A stretch of DNA of 64,000 nt from Myoxocephalus aenaeus (Eukaryota > Chordata > Actinopteri > Perciformes > Cottidae). The stretch covers positions 882,982 through 946,981 of the forward strand of contig JBAMJR010000082.1 of NCBI GenBank assembly GCA_038501785.1, written 5' to 3'. Under the pieces are notes generated by a model. The model made no database searches and was not told the DNA's origin. It saw only the letters and a program-made list of their open reading frames with translations. This document shows positions 22,030 to 35,219 of the stretch, in pieces. Each line of letters opens with the position of its first letter. Position 1 is the first letter of the stretch. Both the position numbers and the translations under genes were made by a program.

Positions 22030-25000
22030 CTTCTTCTTCTTCTTCTTCTTCTTCTTCTTCTTCTTCTTCTTCTTCTCCTCCTCTTTCTCCTCCTCCTCCC
22101 CCTTCTTCTTCTTCTTCTCCTCCTCCTCCTCCTCCTCCTCCTCCTCCTCCTCCTCCTCCTCCTCCTCCTTGTTCTTCTTCTCCTCCTCCCCCTCCTTCTT
22201 CTTCTCCTCCTCCTCCTTGTTCTTCTTCTTCTCCTCCTCCCCCTCCTTCTTCTTCTCCTCCTCCTCCCCCTCCTTCTTCTTCTCCTCCTCCTCCTTCCTC
22301 TTCTTCTCCTCCTCCTCCTCCTCCTCCTCCTCCTCCTCCTCCTCCTTCCTCTTCTTCTCCTCCTCCTCCTCCTCCTCCTTCCTCTTCTTCTTCTCCTTCT
22401 CCTTCTCCTCCTCCTCCTCCTCCTCCTCCTCCTCCTCCTCCTCCTCCTCCTCCTTGTTCTTCTTCTCCTCCTCCCCCTCCTTCTTCTTCTTCTCCTCCTC
22501 TTTCTCCTCCTCCTCCTCCCCCTTCTTCTTCTTCTCCTCCCTCTCCTCCTCCTCCTCCTCCTTCTTCTTCTTCTTCTTCTTCTTCTTCTTCTTCTTCTTC
22601 TTCTTCTTCTCCTCCTCCTCCTCCTTCTCCTTCTTCTCCTTCTCCTCCTCCTCCTCCTCCTCCTCCTCCTCCTCCTCCTCCTTCCTCTTCTTCTTCTTCT
22701 CCTCCTCCTCCTCCTCCTCCTCCTCCTCCTCCTCCTCCTCCTTCCTCTTCTTCTCCTCCTCCTTCTTCTCCTCCTCCTCCTCCTCCTCCTCCTCCTCCTC
22801 CTCCTCCTTCCTCCTCCTCCTCCTCCTCCTCCTCCTCTCCTCCAGAACTTGTATCTGTTCCTGTCTCAGCCCAACTGCCTGGTCCATTTGGATCTGTCGG
22901 GCACAGACTGCTCTGTGGACTCGGTGAGTATTTAACGTCTGGGAAGCGATTGAACGTAAAAAAGAAAGATGCATCTCTCTCTCTCGGCCCAGATTAACTC
23001 TTTCACCCTGTGTCTCATGCAGCTATTTGGGGCTCTTCTGAGGGGGTGTTGCGCTGATCTTTCCTTTCTGAATCTTTCCAAAAATTCCTTCTCCCACAGG
23101 TTAGTCATATCTTAAAGATTACCTGAACAATAAAGGCAGCTGCAAAATCCAAATTTGGGAATTATATCATGCTTTTTTCTCTCTCAGCGTGAAGCCCTCC
23201 CTCTCTCGTCATCTTTCTCTTCTTTCTTTTGTTTTGCTTTGGTCATAATCTTCATCTCTTGCTTCATCGGAGCTTTTGTGGGCGTCGCCGGTACGACGTG
23301 CCGTTTAAAAACCAGAACTCCCGGCGCTGTGTGCATAGATAAGACTCATGCATATTTAAGCAGAAGCTTTCTATCATTTGACCCCGCTCCTCCTCCTCCT
23401 CCTCCTCCTCCTCCTCCTCCCTCTTACACCAATATTCACTCTATCCCTCATCCCGTGTCGCCGCTCCGCTCTGCGCTCATATATTTAAACCCGGCATGTC
23501 AACACTGTGACTCCATCTGGTCTCATCCCACTCCGCTCTCTCTCTCTCCATCGTCTCCTCTCTTTCATCTCCTGTTTTGTTTTTTAGTTCTTTGTTGTTG
23601 TGTTTATCCAACAGGAAAGTGAAGGACACTCTGCCGCTGTTCCGCCAGTTCTTCAGCTCGGCCTTCAGCCTCACGTACGTCAGCGTCGCCTCCATGAAGC
23701 TTCCCCCCGACGTGCTCAGGTAGCCGGCGCCTCGTCCTCCTGTTCTCTGTCCGAATCTCGGCTCCCGTCGGTCCAAACTCACTGCTTCTGTCCTCCCCGT
23801 CTCCCCAGGGCTCTCCTATCGGGGTTGACCTCCAATCCTCATATCAATGACCTTCATCTGGACATCAGTGGCTGCGAGGTAAGAGTTCACCTCCACGTCT
23901 GCAGAGGATTCTCAGCTCAAGTTAAAGGGATGGGTCGTATTTTCTGTTAAAGCTGCATTCTCGCTAGTGACCACCAGGGGGCGACTCCTCTGGTTGTATA
24001 GAAGTATTGCTTCACGTGTTAAAGCTGCATTCTCTCTACTGACCGCCAGGGGGGCGACTCCTCTCGTTGTATAGAAGTATTGCTTCACGTGTTAAAGCTG
24101 CATTCTCTCTACTGACCACCAGGGGGCAACTCCTCTGGTTGTATAGAAGTCTATGCTTCATGTGTTAAAGCTGCATTCTCTCTACTGACCGCCAGGGGGC
24201 GACTCCTCTGGTTGTATAGAAGTCAATGCTTCATGTGTTAAAGATGCATTCTCTCTAGTGACCACCAGGCGGCGACTCCTCTGGTTGTATAGAAGTCTAT
24301 GCTTCATGTGTTAAAGATGCATTCTCTCTAGTGACCACCAGGCGGCGACTCCTCTGGTTGTATAGAAGTCTATGCTTCATGTGTTAAAGCTGCATTCTCT
24401 CTCCTGACCACCAGGCGGCGACTCCTCTGGTTGTATAGAAGTCTATGCTTCATGTGTTAAAGCTGCATTCTCTCTACTGACCACCAGGGGGCGACTCCTC
24501 TGGTTGTATAGAAGTCTATATAAATGGCACATGAGTTTATGTCTCAATCTCTAGTTTCAAGTCTTCTTCAATACAGCATGATGTTCATTTAGTAAATTAT
24601 GATCATTCTCGAGATAAACAGACGTTATCCTTTGTACCATCGTTAGCGCCTGAATAACCAGCTCAAGGTTTCCTGTGCGCTCTAATATTAGTCGACACGA
24701 TTGCGAGCTTGTGGAATGATGTTGAGAAATAATTTTTCAAAGAGAAATTCTAGTTTTATGAATGTGTGGGAAAGACTTTCAGTAAAATGTCTGAATGAAA
24801 TCTCAGCAGCGGCGACTCGAAGCAGAGAAAACTACGTCTGAAACACAAAGTTCCCACACTGTGCGTGACACTGAAGTCACACATAAACAGACACACTCAA
24901 GTCACACGTACAACTATTGGCTCAGCTTTCAAGTCCAAAAACTAAACCCTCACAGTTGATATCGTTTGTGCAATTTGCTCAACAAAATTCAAAATATTGG

Positions 25001-26535
25001 ATTATGATTATCATTTTTTACAGGTTTTACAAAGTGTAATTTACAGACTTTGAAATGTATTTAATAGATATTATTTGATTAATAGATATTATTTGATCCT
25101 ATATTAGCTTAACTCACTTGCAGCTGGAAGCCTTTAAAAAAAACTTTATTTTATAAAGTAAAAGCAGCAATACCCCAGTAAAACTACTGCATTCAAAATA
25201 TAGTCAGTTTTATTTTGACTGATTGCATGAATGTGTTTTGCATTTCACTGTTGAAGCTGATTGAGGAAACGCTTTTTAATTACCGTAATTTATAATCAAC
25301 ACATGTCCGTTAAATCAACAAATAATCATAAATCTCAAACAAACAGACTGTAGTGAAGTAAAAACAAACTCTGCAATGTTTTGAGGCGCCGGTATTGTTG
25401 CATTATATTGAATTCTCCCATCTAGCACAAGTACTAAGTATAGTTAGTTAGTTAAGGATAGATAATGGTTTAACTGACCTGTACTTTTTAATGATGACTC
25501 AGCAGAAGGCGTGGCCTGAGCCGTTATGTTTCCTGGTTTATTTTCAGCAACGCCTCGAAGGAATTTCTTCAGATTTTTCGTCAGCATCGATCGAGGATGA
25601 ACTTATTCGATTTGACCTCACAAAACACCTTTCCCCCCCCATAACTCAAGAATTGATACGCTAATTATAACAATTTCACCCAAATGTCGAACAGAATTCT
25701 AGTACCGTAAAAGTTGGGTTACAAGCCGCTCCTACCTCCGGTCAGTGTCCCCGCTGTAGCAAGCTAGCTAGCGCTGCTGCTAGCTAGCAGCAGCGCTAGC
25801 TAGCAGCAGCGCTAGCTAGCGCTGCTGCTAGCTAGCGCTGCTGCTGCTGCTACTACCCGCGTCCCCTCTGCCCAAGTCGGGTGTCGAGCCTGGTCCCGCT
25901 ACCTTCGGTGGTTTTCGGGGAGCTAGCGGAAGTTAGCGGGGAAGTTAGCGGAGCGCTAGCAGGAGCCCCAGCTGGCTACAGCGGGGAGCTAACGGGGACA
26001 CTGACCGAAGGTAGTAGCGGTTCGTAACCCGACTTTTACGTTATTCTAAGCATATTCACAAAGTTGTTGATGCGGGTCGATTTAAAAATCGCTCAAACTT
26101 TCCGATCGGTTCCTGTTCGTGTGCACCCACAGCTCCTCCAAGTCATAAAGACGTGTTATACATTCACTCGTTTAAGCAAAAATAAAAAAAGAAGTGCTAA
26201 GCTACCAAGCAGCGGCAGATGTTTTTCTTCCCGCTGAGCAGAACTGCTGCAGATCAGCAGGCGACAAAACTCTCAGGCTGCTTGCAGAAAAATAGAACAA
26301 TTCCCCGAGGACTGAACCTTAAAATGACTGGGATTCATCATGCCTGTGCATATCTTGGTTTCTCTCTCTCTCTCTGCAGCTCCGGTCCGCAGGAGCTGCT
26401 GTGATCCAGGAGCTCCTCCCCAGAGTCTCCTCCATCGGCACTCTGGATATGTCGGACAACGGTACGGTCCCTCTGTGACCTCGACTCCTCGTTCCTGAGG
26501 GCAGGCGAGGTCCGAATCAAGACATGTAGAGCTTC

Positions 26536-26612
<77 letters not shown>

Positions 26613-26740
26613 GACAGGTCTCGATGCAGACCTGCTCACTGTTCTGCCGGCCCTCTCCAGACACCCCTCCCTCAAACACCTCTTTCTGGGAAAGAACTTC
26701 AACATCAAAAACAGGTGCTCCACACGCGTTACTGCACTTA

Positions 26741-26789
<49 letters not shown>

Positions 26790-29700
26790 ACGTGAAACAC
26801 GATGGGCGCGTGCACGTGCTACACATGCCAGCTCGAATATCCGTACGCGTGTCTGTGATTTAACTTCCCTTTTTTCCGGTGGACAGCTCCCTGCCGGCGG
26901 CGGGGAAATGACTCACCCCGGCCTCGCCTCTGTGTGTTTTGTCTGCAGGGTTCTGGATGAAGTCCTGCAGAAGCTGGTTCACCTCATCCAGGAGGAGGAC
27001 TGTGTGAGTGATCACACACCGGAGATCTCCCTCTCGCCTCGAGACACACGGCGCAGTGCAGATTTACCAGCAATAGAAATAGAAAAGGGATCACGCAGAA
27101 AAAAATCACGTATTGTCTTTTAACTCTGTCCATTTTGGAAGAACAAGGAATGATTGTATCTCCAGTATATATAGAGGATAATACAATTTACTTAAAGGGG
27201 ACACATCACGCTAATGTTCAGGTTCATACTTTCTGTATCGACCTGTATTCACCCTCGTTTAGCGCCTGTCTCTTTAAGACCTCCCGTAGACCAGATCCAA
27301 CGTTTTCTCTACTTGCATGTGTGACATGGGAAGAGGAGCCAAATCCGATTGGCTTGTTGACTCTTATCTCACAGTGTGTGTGCTGGCAGACGCTCCGGGT
27401 ACCAAAATGTATCTGAGAGGAGTGAAAAATAAGTGTTTTATTATGAAAACGTCCCTTTTTAGGGGTCCTGGACACATCATTTTTGCATTATGTTCCTCTG
27501 TAGACGTGTCGCTGTGTCATTAATTATTGCTGTCTCCTGCGCGCCCCCGTGTCTATATCACTACACACACATATTGTCAATAATTCATACAGACACCATG
27601 TTAAGTCATGTGCAGCGAGCAGTCGCATATTTAACCGCTGCACTTCATCCTCCTCTCTTCCCACCGCTCGTGTTTTTGATTTATTCCCAAACACCACTCC
27701 CACACTTTAACACGCACGGGTTCCCCCTCCGCCTCTCCCAGGCCCTGCAGTCTCTGTCCCTGGCCGACTCGCGCCTGCGCTCTCGGGGCACCGTGCTGGT
27801 CAACACCCTGGGCAGCAACACCTGCCTAAAGAAAGTGGACCTGAGCGGCAACAGCATGGAGGACATCGGGGCCAAGATGCTGAGCAAAGCCCTGCAGATC
27901 AACACCACGCTCAGGTTGGGATAAATGCAGAGAGAAGAATATGTATTGAGCTCTTTACGGAGGTTTTTGTTCAATGCAACTCTTTGTGCCCTGCAGGAGT
28001 GTGACATGGGATCGCAACAACACCTCCGCAGCCGGGTTCCTGGATGTGGCCCGAGCACTCGAACAGTAAGAGCGTTAGAGAAATACGAAATGTGCACGCG
28101 GTCGTCAGTAAATGAGACGATATCTTTGTGTTAGACACGTGATATTATATTATATGTTTACATTTGCAACGTGAGCTGAGCAAATTGAAGCTTTTCCACT
28201 TTGCTATCTGAACTGTTCCAGACGTTTCTTCGGGCTGAGGATGACACGGTGGCAAAGATCCAAGTGTTGGAGGGGTGTTTCTGGGATGAACTCTGTCCGC
28301 TGGGGACATTAAGCTTAACTCGGCGTCGAATCTTTAACCCACTTTATTGTCTCTCTCTAGTTCTGTCTCCTTCAATAACTCGACCCTTACCCTGCTCCCT
28401 CCTTCCTCTCTCTCTCTCTCTCTCTCTCTCAGTAATTTCACCTTGCAGTACATGCCTCTACCCTTAAGTGACATCAGCCAGGCGTACCGCAGCGCCCCAG
28501 AGAGGACGGAGCAGGCGCTGACCAAGGTTGGCCTCTACCTAAAACCACCACTCCACTAAACTAGTCTCTAACTGTGTCTGACTGCTGTTTGGTGCAGGAA
28601 GGGTACGCTGGTTTATAGAGATGTATTCTCTGAAAACAGCTGCCAGAGAGAGAGAGAGGTTACTGACAGAAACTGTATATAATTGTAATGATTGTTGTTG
28701 TCCCCCCTCCCCGAATAGCCACTTAGACACAAGAACAGGAGAAAATGGTGTTGAGGTAGAAAAATATTGAATTACCCGTCAAGATGCATTTTGGAAACGG
28801 GGCCCAGAAATGTGAAATTACAAAAATTATAGAAAAACAGCCGCCTCCTCTCTGCATCTCTGCGTCTTGTTTCCTCAACAATCTGTCCTTTTAATCGCAT
28901 CATCGCCGTGTCTTCTCGTGTTTTTTGCTCCGCTAACTCCCCGCTGTCTCCCCGCCGGCGCTCAGATCCAGCGCTCCCTGGTGAGGAACAACCAGACGCA
29001 GCGCTTCTCTCAGCGGCAGGCTCTGCGGCTGCACCAGGGCCTGGTCACCAGCACCGCCGAGCAGGTAGCACTCGCCTCCACCTCCACGACTGTTGTGTAT
29101 GTGTGATGCCCTCCATCACCCCATCCGCCTGTGTGTTTTCAAGGTGATGGAGCGCCTCTGCGTGCGCGTCCAGCAGCAGGTGTGCGTGTTACGAGGCGCC
29201 GGCGGCGAGATGGAGGAGATTCAAGCTGCTAAACAAGTGCTAAAAGAGGCCAGGAACTCCCGCGCTGTGAGTGACGCAAGAGCGCAGCGGTTGCGTTAAT
29301 ATTTCGTGCAACACGGAAAATTTGAATCCGTTTTCTTTCTTCTCCCTTTGCAAGCTGTACCCGTCGCTGTGCGAGCTGGCCCACGTGCTGTCCGTGGACG
29401 GGCCGGTGCGCCAGCGGCTGGACTCTCTGTCCGGCGAACTCGCCAAGGCTGCGGACAAAGAGCTTCAGGTAGATCCATCGGCGCGCTCTCTTTCCGCTGC
29501 ATTCACGGTCCGACTTGAGCGACTGATCGTCGGCGCCTCCTCCCGTTCGCAGGTGATCGTGGACTCCATGGTGTCGCTCTGCCGAGAGCTCTGCCCTCTG
29601 TCGGCCTCGGCGGCGGAGAGGTTGAGCCCTTCGCTGTCGTCCGTCTCCGAGCGCGTGTCCATCCCTCGCTCCGCCATCCGGACGGCCCTGATGGAAAGAG

Positions 29701-32389
29701 CGGCGCAGGACATCCACCGAGCCTTAGAGTAAGAGACGGAAACAGAAAAGGCCGAGAGCCGCTGCAGTGAAGGTTATGGATAGGTTATAGATTTCCTCTC
29801 ACTTTCACCTCCCGTCTCTCCCTTTCTAACCCGATCGCCTGCAGAGAAGTGAAGCTGTCGGTGGTTTCCTACCTCACCAACTCCATCGTGGACCAGATCC
29901 TGCAGGAGCTCTACGCCACCCATAAGACCCTGGTAGATACACTTCTGGTTAAAGGTATGGTGTGTCTTGAGACAAAGTGATTGAGACAAAGCGATTGTCT
30001 CAGACTCGGCAGGTGTCCCATCTGAAACGCTGGGAGGGGGCGTGTGATGACGGGACGGGCTGGAGGTTCAACAGACACAGAGACTCTCTGGACATCACGG
30101 ATGAGGAGCTCAGCACCAGCATCGTGAGTGTGAATATACATCCATCTTTCCATTTGTCCTCAAGCAGCCCAGGTGCTACCGTGTCTTGCCACTCAAACTC
30201 ATCTAATGACTTACATTTCTACTGCGTGATTTGGTACCAGGTGCTTTTCTCTATTTAGTTTTTGTCTTTCATCAATGAATATTTCGACTAAACTAGGGTC
30301 ACTGTCCTCCGCTTGTTTACCTTGGAAATCTAACCAAACTACGGTGATGTTTAGATGGAATGATGGGTTTTCCTCTGGGCTCTGGCATTTGAAACGTTAC
30401 ACTGATTTTCTTGACAGAAGCACTAAAGGTCAATATTTGAAAAGCCCTAAAACTCCCCTGGAGATGTTTCAGCAATACTTGGATTGACAGTGTATTGTCA
30501 GTTACACAGTTTTGGCCTTTAGAAGTGTCTCATTGATTAAAGGCCGATAATTCTGTGACTGTAAGTCCGACTGGCATTAATTCAGAGGTCAATTCAATTC
30601 AAGGTTTCACTGCCAAGTAGGTTTTCCCTTACGAGGAATTTGAAGAGTCAGTCGGGGTCCCGGGGCCTAGAAACGTGGGTTCTTCTTGGTTCTGATGTGC
30701 CAAAGCCGTGACCATGGTGGGAGGGGTCGGGCACAATCTTTGCCCATTCCAGCCAATCACCTTCTCGGCAGCGCGAATGACACGCTGCAGTCTGCCGCTT
30801 GTCCTCGGCAGTGGCTGCAGCGTACCAGACGGTGGTGGGGATGGACTCAAAAGTGCACCATCGTTGACGTTGACAATCAAGTTGTTCCCTTTCTACCAAG
30901 TAGTGTTGATGCTGAAGTCTTACACACAATCAATGCACAGCAAGATTTCATGGATGCAAGGCAATTGACATATCTTTGACATATTTCCCTGACTCGATGC
31001 GTACGGAGTCCGTAGTTTTAATTAACTCCTTTTTAGGTCTTAGCTTCGGGTAATGGCCGAGTCGTCCGCCAACCAGTTTACATCCATGTCTGTCCAAAAT
31101 GTCATCAATTCATCATTTTATCCAATTAGACATTTGGCAAATTGTTGTTGTCATGCATGTTAAACCTTTTCTGAGGTCACGGTCCCCTTTGACCACCAAA
31201 TTCTAGGCAATCCTTCAAGTTTTTTTTCGAGAATGGATCAGACTGTAATATCAGACAGTCATTCTGCATAATAATGAGGCATGTGCTTTCGTTTGTTGCA
31301 GGGGGATTGGGTATTTTCGGAGCAATGGGCTCTTTCTGTTTGTTTGTTTTTGCCTAAAAACAACCAGCTATCTGCTGCCATGATGCAATCTTTCCAACAG
31401 ACTTTAGCTGTCATGAGCAGCCGTTTCAGCTGAAAGGATTTTGTCTGTAGTCAAGTTATTTGCATCATCGACCGTTTGCGCTGCAAAAAAACTGCACCGG
31501 CAGAAGCACCGGTTGGCCTGCAGGAGAGCTCGGATCATTTGTGCTACTTGACATGTTTACCTGTCTCTTCTTGTGCGTCTTACTCTAATGCCATCCCTCA
31601 GCCCCTCTGTGTGTTTTCTTTCTTCTTCTTCTTTCTTTATTTCCTCCCAGGACACAATAGCCATTAAGAAGCGCAGCTCGAGAACGAGACGGATACGACC
31701 TGTCTCCACCCGGCTGAGTGAGTGCTGCTGTATATCCTCTTATCCTCCTCGCTCTGACCCCATCCCGTCTCTCTCAGGGCTCCATTAGTGGGGTTTTCTC
31801 TCCCGTCCCTTCATCTGAGAAGTCTGTTAATGGCTGTTTATATCCGACCTGAGCCAAGCCTGAGTCAGTGCATCTCAGCGCGGTCGCCGCTTGTTTATAA
31901 TTTGGCGACTCTGAAGCGGGTAACGATCGTCTCGCTGTAGCTCCGTCCACTCGTCTCGTCGACCGAGCCTCCTCCTCAGTTTTATCGGCGCTCACGGCCT
32001 CTGTGATCTTTCCAGGCCTGTGTGACGACTCCAGCTCCTCCCCGCCACCCTCCGTGCCGTCGTACTCTTCTCTATCCCGCTCGGCATCCTGGGAGGGCCT
32101 GTCGGAGCTGCCGACGCTGGGCCTGCCGCTCCATCATGTGACGCGGGTTCGGCCGAGGCCTCCGCGGAGACACAAAGGAGGGCACGTCCCTGCTGAGACG
32201 GTAAGGCGGGTTTGAGCTCGGCACCTTCTGAGTAAAGTCATTGAATTGTGTGCATTATTCCAGTATACTAGTATACCAGTATTCTATCTATCCAACGTAT
32301 CTATCTATGCATCAAACATCTATCAAATATATCTATCTAACATATCTATCTAACATATCTATCTATCTAGCGTATCTATTGTATCTATC

Positions 32390-32431
<42 letters not shown>

Positions 32432-32479
32432 ATATCTATCTAACATATCTATCTATCTAGCGTATCTATTGTATCTATC

Positions 32480-32566
<87 letters not shown>

Positions 32567-32879
32567 CATCGTATCTCTCATCTATCTATCCATCTAACAT
32601 ATCTATCTAATGTATCTGTCTATCCATCTAACGTATTTATCTGTAAAATGTATCTATCTATCAATCTATCTATCCAACATATCTATTTATCTAGTGTATC
32701 TATCTATCTAACATATCTCTCTATGTATCTATGTATCCATCTATCATATATATCTATCTACTGTCTCACGTATATATCTATCCATCTAACGTATCTCTCT
32801 ATCTATCTCTCTCTTTAAATATCTATCATATCTAACATATCTATCCATCTATCTAACGTATCTATCTATCTATCTAACG

Positions 32880-32933
<54 letters not shown>

Positions 32934-32940
32934 ACGTATG

Positions 32941-33006
<66 letters not shown>

Positions 33007-33009
33007 ACG

Positions 33010-33059
<50 letters not shown>

Positions 33060-33066
33060 ACGTATG

Positions 33067-33119
<53 letters not shown>

Positions 33120-33324
33120 CTAGCTTTAAATATCTATCATATCGAACATATCTATCTATCCATTTTTCATTTTCCCATGTCCTAATGTTGATACCTGCTG
33201 GCAGTGAAACTGTCTTTTTCAGAGGTAAAATATACAAAGTGGATGGCTTCATTTTGATTATGCAATCTCACAGAAGCCAGTTATCCATATGTTTTATTGC
33301 ATCCAGAACATTTACAAATGAAAC

Positions 33325-33421
<97 letters not shown>

Positions 33422-35187
33422 CATTGCAGTGAAAATGGAGGAATAAGCCCTCTTGATGACGGACTCCCAGACTTCTATACTAAAAGGGTGCTGCCTGACA
33501 GGTAAGAGTGTCTCTGCTATTATCTCTATAATAGTTTATATTAATATTACTCTTGATTGAAACCTGATGTGATTTTCAGTGGGATAAAAAAATTAGTTAA
33601 TGGGGACAATTTCGTCCTTCGGGGTCTGAGTGTCTGTATTTTGGCTCCACAGTTTATTACAGACAATATATGAGCTGACGTTGTACTTCCAAAATACATT
33701 TTTTAAACTCAAACCCTTGCCAAAATGTATGACAGATGCATTAACACAGCCATGATCCCAAAAATAAAAACTCATTTATAAAGCCCAAAATGTCCCTATT
33801 GATGCATACAGGTTAAACTAGTGCCGTGTCCCAGACCACGCCCCACGTTTTTAGAATGAGTTCCTGCTTTTCAAGCGGCCATTAGTTTGAAAAATCAACT
33901 TACCTCAAACTCGCTGGAGAGATATTGTAGGTAATTCATCACAGTGAGCATTTTGTCACGTTGAAGTTATTGTCGCATGAACTGCTTTCAGAATTCAAGG
34001 ACATCCGAGAGAAGAAGTAGAAGAAGACGTGATTGTCTCCTGGGTTTGATTGTCCAATAATACAGTTCATGGTTACGGTGTACTGAAATGAATGAACACC
34101 TGTGGGTGGAAATCACTGTAATGAGTGACAGGGATCATTATGGATAATGATTGTTGGACAAAAAGAGGATTGTTTTCCCTCCATTTGATAAATGAGTTCC
34201 TATGTGAGTGTATTACAAAAGGAAGGATGAATTTCTGAGTATAGCAACCCGAGAAAGTCACACAACAAAAGACACTATTGTGCACAGACAGATTACACTG
34301 TTCCAGTAAAGGCGAGTGACCGTGAAAAGAGAAGCTTCAATGGAAATGTGACAAAGACGTAACCTTGGTTGGAGCCTTTAGTGGCACGCCAACCGACAAA
34401 TACCATCCGTATATCGTTTTTAGATGTGTTTCACCCAAAAAACTAAACGTTAAACAAATGTGACACGAGCAAACAGTAAAATATTTCATTTCTGCATTTT
34501 TTTTCCACATTCCATCTTCATTCAATTCCATTTTTAATTATCGAGGTATACCTGTGATCACATCCACACAATCCAACAGCCCTGTTGGGGTTTCTGACAG
34601 TTTTCTCCAGCGAGGCTTCATTTTAATTGGCTCGTGGGTTTTGGGTTATTATAATTCAAGAAGGTTGTGTTCCTCTGACCGGCGCGTTGTCTTGTCTTTG
34701 AAGTGCTCTCGTGGTCGATGTTCGGCTTGTTTAGCGCTTCCTGCGGGCAATTCAATCTGCTGTCCGTCATCTTTGCTCCATCGTAACATAATTTCAGTCG
34801 CTCTTTGATGATTAGAGGAGCAGGAGCTGGATGTTTGGAGCGTTTGGGGATGGGTTGATGTTGTTCATCAAAGGGGTGAAGAATTCAGGAAGTAGAGGTT
34901 GTTTTTTTACACACATCAAAGGAGCGTGTTAAGTTTAATTTTTGTTAAATATGTGACAGGTCTGCTTTGGAAATGAACAGGAAAAGTTTTTTTCAAAAGT
35001 TTGTTCCTACATCAATCACGCAAATTGAAAAGTGAATGTGCTATAAAAAACTCTGACTTGTAAACGCAGCAGTTCGGTGAGCTTTTATTTTGGCGGAGCT
35101 GAATTCAGGAACAGAGCTGCCACGGCTCTTTCTTTTTACACTGCACATTATCAGGTCAAGGCAGCCCCTTCAAATATGATTGCATTC

Positions 35188-35219
<32 letters not shown>

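Noticed and set aside
21764..22997. ORFs of 333-387 codons rich in Ser/Pro/Phe or Glu/Lys
   Set aside because: They are translations of the pyrimidine tract in carmil3 intron 13. Only 21825-21934 and 22846-22923 are exons.
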